NCBI RefSeq assembly: GCF_027942865.1
Contig: NC_134528.1
Location: 6,691,586-6,755,585, forward strand
Reading direction: 5' to 3'
Source of the DNA: Odontesthes bonariensis
Taxonomy: Eukaryota > Chordata > Actinopteri > Atheriniformes > Atherinopsidae
Length of the DNA: 64,000 bases
Shown: positions 50,901 through 61,126 of the stretch, in pieces
How the letters are laid out: each line of letters begins with the position of its first letter
How positions within the stretch are numbered: position 1 is the stretch's first letter
The notes under the pieces: model-generated
What the model saw: the letters and a program-made list of their open reading frames with translations, nothing else
Told to the model about the DNA's origin: nothing
Databases searched by the model: none
Translations under genes and position numbers: made by a program

Positions 50901-53900
50901 GTTATCTATCTATGAGCTGCTCATTCAGAGTGACATTCAGCATTATTCATGTAAACCGCACTGCAGTCCTGCACCACCCTTTAACAAGTCAGACACGGAA
51001 GGAAACTAAACCCAAGATGTGAACAGTTAGAAAAGTTTGCATTTCATATTCTTTTTGTTGTGCCTTGCTCTGTTGTGGCCTTAGTTCCATTTTCAGTTTA
51101 ATGTGAAAAATCCTGCATGGCCACTTACTCTCAAGTTGGCCTAGTTTGTTTTACTGTGATGCCAACCAGGCTGTGGTGAACAAACCTTGTTGAGCCCTCT
51201 GCAGTCCAGCAGGGCGGTGAGCTGGTGGAGACTGGCCTCGGAGGAATTGAGCACATGCTGGATACCCAGTAGATCTCTCTGTGTGGACAGGTCATGTCAA
51301 TGACAAATTATTATTCACATAAGTGCATGTATCTAAAACCGCCTCTAGAATAATTCTGCAGTCATACCTCAGCTGTGGGAAACAGAGGCACAGCGAACTG
51401 CAGCAGACCCTGTATCTGGATCTGCATGGTGGTCAGAGATCTCTGGAAAATGGTCAGAGGCTGCAAAGGATAAAATAAACTTGAGTGCAATCGAAGAGAA
51501 TGCAAATTAAGTGTGGCATTGATCTTCATGGGGATTTAAGGGTAGAATCGTAATGACACACTCTGCATACCACATAGAAATGAAAGGTTTCGAAGACTTT
51601 ACAAAGTCTTACGCAGCTTTTTATGAAGGCTATATTACCTAAAGTTGTCAGATTAAATCAAACTATATCAGCTCACCATTGGAATCTAAACTAGGCTAGT
51701 TAGCTTAAGTAGCTTCTCAGGTGCTGCGTTTCCCCTCATTTCACAGGTTTACCTACTGCCTTATTACATGGAAAAAAACAAACACATCTACAAAAATGTT
51801 GGAATCTAAGAACAGATATTCTTGATCAGATGAAACCAGTCAGAAACAGTCGCCACATGTGCTTCAGCTTAAGAATCGTGTGCAGTCACAACGAGCCGAA
51901 AGCTAATTTAGTTAGTTTGGCTTTTCCCCATTTTCAGTTTGAATTAGATTTTCAATTTGTTCAACTGAACAATTTCAATATAAACCTCATCATTCTGTAA
52001 TTTATCTGTCAAAGTCAAAATTGTAACTCATTTTTGGATAAATAAACTACTGTTTAGTTTTTTTTGTAAGAGTAATCTCTCATTTCTTCAACTCAACATG
52101 GAAATATTCAGTTCTCACCAGCAGGGGGCAAAAAGATTCTTAAGATTTAGCAGAATATACCTGGATACTATTATTTTATCTGAAATATAGCACCCTCATC
52201 CTTTCATTTTTGCATTCAAGCATATTCATAAAAAGAATAATTGCGTCACAACAAAATAACTATCTTCACAGTCATCCAACCTGACTCAATAAGTCTGGAA
52301 ACCCCCCTGACCCATTGGACAACGTTAAATTGAAACAAGATATGGTCAGTTACCCATGACTATCCATCAATGCAGCTTGTTTCCCATTTTTTTCTGGATC
52401 TAATTGACTGTCTTTGGTCCAACAAACAGCCCCCAGCAGCACAGCCAAATATTCTGATCTGCTTTGCCTTATTTTACTTTAGCTAGGTTGCGATTGCTCC
52501 AAGTCAAATAAAGTAAAATCGTACAGAGGACGGTAAAAATAGAACACGGGGTTATGATTAAAAACAAAAATAAAAGGAAAAAAGCAAGAAACAGAGCTGT
52601 GGAAAGACACAGGCTAAATACAGCAGTGAAATACAAGGGTGCATTGATACGGTGCCCTTCTGCCGTACTGCAGCATGGAAGTGCAGGAGATTGCGATAGA
52701 TGGATGAAAGAAAAATGAAAAAGAGCTAAGCTTGTGTGGTTGTCAGTCAGCTGCCAGCTCGCTTGTGAACTCTGCACCTGTTGGCTATGGCCGTGACAGA
52801 AAAAAAGGGCCGATTTTGTTTACCAGGCAATGTAGCACTTGTGTTCTCTGCTGTTGTGCTCTCGTTCTGTTCTCTGCAGGGCATGTCTACCAGAGCCAGA
52901 TAATAACATCTGAGCTCTGTAGGGCTACAGCATGCAGAAATGGACTTAACTGCTGACTGATGTCAGCGGGGAAGTTAATGATGTGACCAACAATTCCTAC
53001 ACTGCCTCTGCACAGAGTGAAGGCACAAGAAGCTCAGGAAAGTGGGAAGAGGAGGATTCACTAAATCATTTAATCTGTTAAGCAATTTCATAGTCTTTGT
53101 CTTGGCAGCTTTGTGTCACTTAGGCATGCTCTGGCAAACAAGAAATACAGGAGGAAGCAAAAAGCAGGGCAGTCTATGAGAAAGAGTTGGACGCTGGGCA
53201 ATTGTGAGTTGAAGTTGGGAAGTAATTCAGACAGACAGGGCTGGATAGAAAGAAAGTCCCTGACAAAGATGAGGCCTGAGCAGCAGGGAAATGATCTCTG
53301 TACTGAGCACAGAGCTCAGTGAATTACTAGTCAAAAGGGACATTAAAGTTCAAACATAACACCATTTAGTTATTTTGTCTGATGTCTCAAGTATTTTCAA
53401 TTTACTAGAAATGATCTACTTTAAATACTCATTGAAATCCTAATAAACCACGAATTTAACAGCCATTTTGCTCATCAATGCACTTGAACATTTACATGTT
53501 TTACTTAGTCAGTTCCAGAGTACTCCAGTAACTCTGGAGGAGTCATTTAAAGTGATACAAAAAACAAGGTCTTTCAATATATTCAGGTAATCCGCTGACC
53601 CCATTTTTGAAGCACATAGCATTGCTGAACCTGGACCAACTGAAGCAACCCCAGATCATAACTCTGCCCCCCCAGGGCTTGTACAGTAAGCACTTGTCTT
53701 GATGGGAGCAGCACTTCATCCACTGTTCTTCTCACCCTGATTAGACCATCACTCTGGAAAAAGTTCAATCTCTGTGAACTCTCTGGCAAATGTAGACCCT
53801 TTTTTCTTTCTTTCTTTCTTTCGAATAAGCCTTACAGATATGAGGTTTAATTAATGCTACACAGCTGTTTAGCTCCAATACCCTGACCTGGCTTGACATT

Positions 53901-54981
53901 GTGTGTGTGGACGTGGCTTCTATCATGGCTGCTTAAGGAATGAGAAGCTGCTCGCTGCTTCAGTCAGGGTTGAATAACTTGTTGCCAGCTGAAATATTAA
54001 TCCCTGCAGCTCTTACACATTTTCTTAGTTAAACCCAGGTGGCTCCTTTTGGTCAGTCGTGTATTTTAGACGACATTACGGTAAGCTACACCCAATTATT
54101 GTTGTTGCCAATTACGTCACGTTTAACAATTTCAAGTTCAAATCTGCTGAAACTCACCTGTGAAACATTCAACATGCACAATGTAAACTGTACAAACTGC
54201 CTGAGACCATAGTTAGTGGCAGATGTTATTTTTTCAACCAGTTGGCTGTGTTGTCACCCAGACGTGCACACCATCTGAACCACCATTTGCTTGCAAATAA
54301 GTAATGATCAGTCAATATTCTGCTCAGAAATGCAGCACTTCTCCTACCTGCTGAAAGGGGTTGGAAAGAGTCTGGTTGCAGTAAATGTAGTAGTGGACAA
54401 TATCTATGGGAAACACATTAAAAAGGACATTTTAAAGCATCATTTTCTTAGCTTGGCAAACACACAGGTCTATTAAAGCAGCATTATCCATTTTATTCAC
54501 GATGAAGCTCACCAGAACCGATGAGCCCTTTTGTCTGACTCATGACGTACTTGTCCGGAGACACACAGAAATCACTTGTGCCCTGAAATAAAACAGGAGA
54601 AGTGTGAGAGGGGTGATAAAACGAGAGAAAAACATAGACAGACTTGACAGACAATGAATGGCTTTTGTGACAATTCTGTTAAAAATGGGATTTCATGAAA
54701 AAAAACATTCAGAGCGGGAATCAAGCAGTGTGTTCAATACTAAGTAATTCACCTAACATTGATATTTAATGTCTTTTGACACAGAATAGGAAATAAGGCT
54801 GCTCTTATAATCCACTTTAACACATCTCGACAGGATACGTTTTAGTTCTGTCACTCACAACCACTTTCACTGCACCGCAGAGTGCTAACAAGGGACCTAA
54901 CTTGGCAAAAATAATACAAGTGGTGAGCGGTGAGTCTCTTCCGAACTGTGTTGTCTGAATGCTAAATGTCCCCTGGGCTCT

Positions 54982-55047
<66 letters not shown>

Positions 55048-58000
55048 TGCAGCCTAACCTTCTCTGGGGGTTACGCTAATGAGCCCCACAAACACAGACG
55101 AGATAAAGCAAGCCGAGTTTCTCAGCAAACCCGAGCTAGTTTGTAAGAAACAAGGGATACCAAGCAGCTCTGCAATTCAGGAGCAAGCGTGTTAGAATTC
55201 CTGAGGGGAGAGCAGCGATTCTCAGAGAATGTAAAGTTCTGACTTCCACTGGTTTATAATTAGAAGTTCTGTGAGGGAGTTATTCAATATGCACATATGC
55301 ATATTATGTTTTCAGGCAAAAACCCTGGTCTACACACACGTACAGTTTCAAGATGCCCTTGCTGATAAACAAGTTTCTGTCAGTCAGTAAGCAAAAACAT
55401 CTCTTATGCAGACTGTAACCACACATGAAGATGCTCAGAAATATGGGCAAATTAAACCATGCAGGGTTTTCATTCCGCTGGACGGGGTGATGGTCTGGAT
55501 TTAGATTTTTTTCTCTGAATTAAACTACAGACAGTTTATCTAAATCTTTATTTCCATCTTTGTGAAAGTCCAGCCATCGTTTTAGGGAGGAGAATTTTCA
55601 CATGCAAAACATTTGGGCTTTGTGATGTCAGCCGGGTCACTTTGTGAAATGAACCCAATGTCAGCACAGTACTTCTCTGACAGTCCAAAACTATCAGAGC
55701 CAACTGATGTGGAGAGCTGCAAACATGTAGGAACAACTTTAAATCCAGCACTATATAGAACTGCTGACCTTCCCTGTGTGAACTGCAAACTCCAGCCTTC
55801 TAAAAATGATTCAATTAAAACCTTAATGGTCCACTTGTATTTGAATCTTAGTCAAAAATCAGCATTTCTTTTAACATTTACTTAAAAGAATTTAGCATAA
55901 AAAGTAATCTGAGCCAAAATTAAATGATAAATTAGATTTCCGTGTACAGCGTTCAGGCTGAAAGAGACAAATCCCTTGTTTCAGTCATGAAAATGTCACC
56001 ACTCAGTTAACTCTGAGGCTTTTTTTTTTTTTCTTTTATATATAAACGTGAATATAATATTTTTTTGGATTCAGAGACATTGTTGTATGGAAAAAAATAT
56101 ACGTTTCACAATGTGATGTGACTCATAATTCCTGCACTGCCTCTCACCAGAGTGAAGGCACAGTAACTCAAAAAGTGGGAAGAGGAGGATTCACTAAATC
56201 ATTTAATCTGTTAAGCAATTTCATAGTCTTTGTCTTGGCAGCTTAGGCATGCTCTGGCAAACAAGAACTACAGGAGGAAACAGAAAGCAGGGCAGTCTGT
56301 GAGAAAGAGTTGGATCCCGGGCAATTGTGAATTGAAGTTGGGAAGTAATTCAGATTAAATAGAATTTTTATTGCTATTTTTTATATGAAAGAATATATCA
56401 TCTTTGACATCTTTGACAGATCCTGACAAATGAAACAATCTATGGCCTTGAAACAGTACAGATGCCATTAAAAGTTTGTTATTAAAGTACAACAATCTAT
56501 TAGAAACATTTTAATAAAAACTATGTATCACTTAATATCTAATCACTTTGCTAAATCAATTGTGTTTTTGTTACACTAGAATTAACCGTTCAAAGTATTT
56601 GTTCAGCGGGTCTTTCGGCTTTGGAGAATATTATTATTCATATTATTCATATTACTGCCATAAAAGGCTCGTAGAAGACGAGAATTTTTCGGAGGGTGAC
56701 AAAGTAAGAAGAAAGAGGAGGAATCGGTGGATGTTTAGCGAGAAGTTTGAAGGTAAACATTTGAGAAATTATGGATTATATATTGTTATGCACTGCAAGA
56801 ACATGCAAGAACAGCGCGTGAATCAAAGACGTGAAAATGTAAAGCAAGTCAATTGCAGACAAATGCAGAAAGCAAGAAACCAAATACTTGTTGCAAATAT
56901 CTTACACCCTCTGAGAACCTTAGTGTTTGCAATGTCTTTTTAGCCCACTGAGACAAATCCTTGGGTATCTCTATCAGATAGAAATTCTGCTGAAACACGC
57001 CCAAAGTCACCAGAGCCTTGCAGACCAAGTCCCCATAAGCAAACCCAGACATGTACTTTATAACAACTCCAAAAAGCCTTTTTGAACCCCTAAACTTGCT
57101 CAATTATTTAAAAACAAACTCTAAACCTTACCCACATTCTGTGAAAGTAGCTGTACCATGGGTATTAAACGCAGGGCTGGAAGATTTGGAATTTCTCGGT
57201 CATAGAGATTCAGAAACGCACCAACACAAAAAGAGAACTTGTCACCTTCAAAGGCTATGACTGAGAGCCGTGCAGACCATAAAGAGTCACAAAGCTCACA
57301 CCACAGATGAATATACACCCCACCCTCACACACACACAGACAAATCTGAGCCACTCGGATCAGTTCAGAGAACACACATACATGAGGACAAGAAAGCTAT
57401 TTACATATGTAACTGTTGCCTAAAGAGGCAGAGCAGATTGTTCTTGTAATTGCTTTGTTCAAATTGTAGCCATCATGGTGTTTACTCTCAAGCAGAGAGA
57501 CGTCTGAGAGGACTTTTAACCATTCAATCCAGTCAGGGTCGGCCCGAGCAAAATGCTACAGAACAGACAGCTTTACGCAACAGTTCGATGTAATTGCTAT
57601 GACTTTTGCAAGAGGACAAAATGTGGGAATGATTCTGCTGTCAGTTTCTGTAAAGTCGTATTATTCATTCCTGAAGAAGTAGAAAAAGTAGAACCTTTTT
57701 TCAACCTTTCCTCTACCGCTGGCTGTAAGCAGTAATTCCCATGTGTAAGAAAAAAAAAATGATGTAATGAACAGATTATCATGTACTTTAATTTTCCTCA
57801 AAGGACCTCAGAAGGGTCAAACACTCAACTTTTTACTGCAGTAAAAAAAGAACTGATCGGTGAAATGCACTTCTTGATTTTGGTTTTCACTTTGCTTTTC
57901 TTTTAGCATGATTTTCACACCCATGCTTCAACATGAAAGCAACGTTTGTTACAGCGCGACAGTCTTACAGATCTGTTGACTATACTGTTCTGTGAACTGA

Positions 58001-58740
58001 GCGCCGTACGCTGGCGGACTTTTGTTCTGTCAGTCTGTCCCGTGTGTCAAAGCGCTGTTATGACAGGGCTCCAGCAGGGATTTTGGGCGATCGATCCAGC
58101 AAACGTCAACTAATCTGGTTGATGAAAAAGAAAGATAAAACCAGAGGCTAACGGATCAGCTGTTTTTCTCTAGATGCTCATTATTAGCAAAGTCACACGT
58201 GTAAACAGCCCTCCAGATCAAACGCAACACACGGGTAAAAGCACGTGTCTGAGGCAGGCGAGTCAAACATCCATCATGCTCATTCTTTCACCTTTTGCCA
58301 TTTTCATCTTGATTCCTCAGCTCAACGCCAATCTAGCACTTTTGTGTTTTTTTTTGTTTGGCTTTGTGACCATGACACTATAGCGCAACACGCTGAAACT
58401 GTTCACCTCATCATTATGAGGTGTCAAAAGCTTTGATTAGATTCACTGTATGCTGTTAAAGTCCTTTACTTTGTTGCCACCGTTACAACGAATTACTTGA
58501 TTCAAAGTTTGAGTTTGGGCCGCTGTTCCTTTGCTGGTCTATACTTAGTGGAGGGCGGTTTGATAGCAGAGATCAAAAGGTACATCAGATATGTGACAGG
58601 CCAATATGATCAGAGGGATTTGAAACTGGGCAGAGAGAGTTGGATAGAAGGAAATTAGGCACCCTACCACAGCTGTAGCCAGGTCAGCTCCCAGAGAAGT
58701 CCAGCTCAGGACCAGCATCAGCACTCCAAACACCATCATC
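47933..58740 (-). CDS. ttyh2: Tweety homologue 2, C-terminal part (nine exons, 290 residues)
   Basis: TTYH proteins are five-pass, N-glycosylated plasma-membrane dimers, reported to affect chloride or volume-regulated currents, though structures show no clear pore. Exons (minus strand): 58740-58668, 54582-54513, 54403-54348, 51460-51368, 51278-51186, 50738-50596, 50183-49998, 49902-49824, 48013-47933; the frame is open. The first exon carries a membrane helix (MMVFGVLMLVLSWTSLGAD). The extracellular part has Cys residues and N-glycosylation sites (CNQT, NSSE). The last helix is VLYLCLFSILAACAFTVML. The cytoplasmic tail has DYDDIDEEDPFNP and the PY motif PPPSY, the Nedd4-family ligase site known in TTYH2. 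The ending HFGNDFQA resembles mammalian TTYH2 more than TTYH1 or TTYH3. About 240 N-terminal residues are missing because the preceding intron runs past 64000. Confidence 0.93.
48132..48405. mobile_element. MITE (274 bp) in the last ttyh2 intron
   Basis: The left end TAAAGGAGTCGTCCACTGAAA and the reversed right end TAAAGGAATACTCCACTGGAA match at 17 of 21 positions. If the outer TA is the target duplication, this is a TA-inserting (mariner/Tc1-type) MITE. There is no coding capacity. Confidence 0.6.
51461..54347 (-). other. ttyh2: ttyh2 intron containing one copy of the 250-bp direct repeat
   Basis: A 2.9-kb intron. It contains repeat copy 1 (52980-53230), a CTCF-like motif CCAGCAGGGGGC at 52118-52129 and a short TTTC microsatellite near 53800-53822. 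No exon is missing here, because the flanking residues join as NPFQQ-PLTIF in good agreement with the family. Confidence 0.6.
52980..53230 (+). repeat. Direct repeat copy 1 (251 bp)
   Basis: The copy starts GATGTGACC and ends GGAAGTAATTCAG. It matches 56115-56353 in the same orientation at roughly nine of ten positions, with small indels. It lies one side of ttyh2 exons 54348-54403 and 54513-54582. Confidence 0.85.
54984..55043. repeat. (CA)n microsatellite, about 60 bp
   Basis: An uninterrupted CA repeat of about 30 units in the ttyh2 intron, about 400 bp upstream (in transcript sense) of exon 54582-54513. Confidence 0.95.
56115..56353 (+). repeat. Direct repeat copy 2 (239 bp)
   Basis: Partner of 52980-53230. 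The shared core AAAGTGGGAAGAGGAGGATT through AAGTTGGGAAGTAATTCAG is nearly identical; copy 2 lacks a few bases (TTGTGTCAC region) present in copy 1. Confidence 0.85.
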
Positions 58741-60195
58741 CTGCAGGCACACAGAGCAACAGCAGTGTTAAAGGGATATTTTATGCACTAATCTATTTAA
58801 CTGTTAATTACAAAGTAGCTTACAATTAAAGCTTCAGTGAGCCAGGACCTGGTGGCTCATTAAAGCTTGCTATTTATCCAAGAAACCTAATCATTTCACC
58901 TCTTCATAGTCACTTCCATCATATCACTTCTACTGATGATTCCATTCTTATTATACATAATTAGAAAAAAAACAAAAAAACGAAACAACTGTTGATGTCA
59001 TTTAAACTTGGAATTTTTTTGGCCATTTGGTGACATCAAAAACGAGCTGTGAACACAACAGACATATCAACACCTTAGGCTCATCTCATTTGTCCAATTT
59101 CAGCCTCCTCGTCTCCTACTTCCTCCGTCCTCCTGCTCGTGACCCAGAAATCCTTCACAGCAAAATATTTTGAAGGATATCTCAAGTCTTAAAAAGCCCC
59201 CAGAGGAAAGACGAATGAGGAGAGGAGGTTGGCGTGAGGATCTGTAAGAGGGGATACATCAGAATATCCTTTGCGAAAGGGGGCATGGCTGCATTTTAGA
59301 TTCAATTAAATTAAATATCTACTTTGTCAGACTACTTTGTAACCGATTCCCTGCTGATCTGACAGATCTAATTTAAATGGGAGGTTGCAACAAAACAATA
59401 GTTAGACGATGCAGTTGCGACGTCTAACGTCTAATTAGTTGACAGTTTGAAACAACATTCTGAAGCGAGGGCGTCTTATTGTGGTAAATGCCTCTCACTT
59501 CACCTCCACTCTCCTCTCGTCTGTCCTCAACTCCTCTGCTGGTGTCTCTGGCAGGACGGACCAACATGCGATGAGATGAGTGAAGAGGAGGAATCCAGTG
59601 GGTGCAGTTTTGGAAATAGGAAAAGGGCCGTGTGAGTTGATCCGGGGAACCTGTCAGTCAACAGTTGCAACTTGAACATTAATTTGCTAGTGACCACATT
59701 GTTTTCACTGTTCTGTCTCCTTTATCATACTTTTGCTTTCCACTAAAATATCTCCCATCGGTGCTTTAAATGTTCCGTTCTGACTCCATTTGTCTGGTGT
59801 TTGGTGTTGACGTAGTCGAGGCCAAATGGGCTTTTTTGACAAGTCAAATAATGTGCGAAGAGATTCGGTAAAGCACTTCGAGTATCACTTTGAGTTAAAA
59901 GAAAATACAAGAAACAAGTTTTGTTTCCTCGAGCTGATGTACACTGATGGACCTCGACATCACCAAGGATACCAAATGTGCACTTATAACAAGTGAGACT
60001 TTAGCTCTTTTCTTTATTTACGTGACATATTGTCTAAATGGAACTTAGCTTCTTTGCTTTGTCGAGTTTAAAGTTTGTCATGGCAACTCAGTATTGATTT
60101 AAAATAGGGCTGGGCGAGTTAACTCGTTATTATCGCGTTAACGCATTAATTATTTAACGCCGATAAATATTTTATCGCGCATTCACACTTTTTTT

Positions 60196-60423
60196 TACAT
60201 TCATTTATTTATTTTTTAATAAAAAAACAAACATTTTGGGGGGCTTTTGTGCCTTTAATGGATAGGAAAGTTCAGAGAGACAGGAAGCAGGGGGCAGAGA
60301 GAGAGGGAACAACACGCAGCACAGGGCTGTCCGATGTGGGACTTGAACAGGGGCCAGCTGGAATGAGGACTATAGCCTCTGTACATGGGGCGCCTGCTCA
60401 ACCCACTATGCCACAAACCCCTG
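60196..60423 (-). mobile_element. tRNA-derived SINE nested in the hAT element
   Basis: The segment from the T/A-rich edge through GCCTTTAATGGATAGGAAAG, the GA-rich GGCAGAGAGAGAGGGAAC, and TGGGGCGCCTGCTCAACCCACTATGCC resembles a common percomorph SINE read in reverse. On the minus strand GTTCAAGTCCC resembles an RNA polymerase III B box. It interrupts the hAT sequence, so it is probably a later insertion. Family recognition is from memory. Confidence 0.5.
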
Positions 60424-60597
60424 TTTTAACATTTGTTTTATTATTGTAAAAGTCTGTTGCTCACAGGCTTTTATTTTGTAAAAGTCTGTTGCTGTCTGCT
60501 GCGGAACCAGAAAAGAAAGTAATCGGCGGATCCACCAAACCTGGAGAAGGGTACGGAACTTTTACTCAGCCATTTTCATTTTAAAGTTCTTCCAGAC

Positions 60598-60715
60598 GGC
60601 GGAGTCGACAGAACCAAAGTCATCTGTAAACGCTACCAAGTTGAATTGTCTTCTCAGCGTAGTAGTTCCAGTCTAAAATATCACTTAAAGGCAAAACACA
60701 CAACTGATAGCAGCA
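60598..60715 (+). pseudogene. BED zinc-finger remnant of a hAT transposase
   Basis: Read in the frame GGVDRTKVICKRYQVELSS...SLKYHLKAKH, the segment matches the BED finger of hAT transposases (C-x2-C ... H-x3-5-H). The second cysteine position appears to be Tyr (CKRY for CKHC) and the frame ends soon after. It is a decayed piece of the element's transposase. Confidence 0.6.
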
Positions 60716-61088
60716 AGTCATTCAAGGAAACAGACAGTGGAGCGAGGCTTCTACATAAAAACTACATAAAAATGCTAAATGTTAAAAGTGTGTTTGCACA
60801 ACAAATGTTATGGCACTTTCATTCATATGCCAGTACATTTAAAATAAAACTAAATGCTAAAAGCTATTCACTACTTTTGAATTCATTTTTGGATTTTGCG
60901 TACAAATGCGATTAATCGCGATTAATCAGGGAAATCATGTGATTAATTAGATTAAACATTTTAATCGTTGCTCAGCTCTAATTTAAAACCTTGCTCCTTG
61001 AGTACAGAGATATAATTGACTGAATGTTTTCATAACAAGTCACTCTCTTTTTAATATATCTCATTACTATTTTCAGTTTCTGTACATC

Positions 61089-61089
<1 letters not shown>

Positions 61090-61124
<35 letters not shown>
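61090..61124. repeat. (AT)n microsatellite
   Basis: An uninterrupted AT repeat of about 17 units, 110 bp from the hAT element's right flank. Confidence 0.95.

Positions 61125-61126
<2 letters not shown>

Larger units (their letters stand above)
54583..58667 (-). other. ttyh2: ttyh2 intron containing the second direct-repeat copy
   Basis: A 4.1-kb intron holding the CA microsatellite and repeat copy 2. No other named repeat or coding exon was seen. The plus-strand open frame of 131 codons at 56548-56943 has no recognisable motif. Confidence 0.6.
60105..60980. mobile_element. hAT element (876 bp) with perfect 8-bp target duplication
   Basis: The element begins TAGGGCTGGGCGAGTT and ends GCTCAGCTCTA, so its inverted termini are TAGGGCTGGGC and TAGAGCTGAGC. 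Identical ATTTAAAA copies flank it at 60097-60104 and 60981-60988, the 8-bp duplication of hAT transposons. Both ends carry GCGATTAATCGCG/TCGCGTTAACGC-type subterminal motifs. It retains part of a BED zinc finger (see 60598-60715) but no catalytic domain, so it is non-autonomous. Confidence 0.88.

Noticed and set aside
54817..55041. Cys/Val repeat protein
   Set aside because: It is translation of the CA microsatellite.
60646..60915. 89-codon open frame as a possible host gene
   Set aside because: Its start encodes the BED finger of a hAT transposase and it lies wholly within the transposon boundaries.
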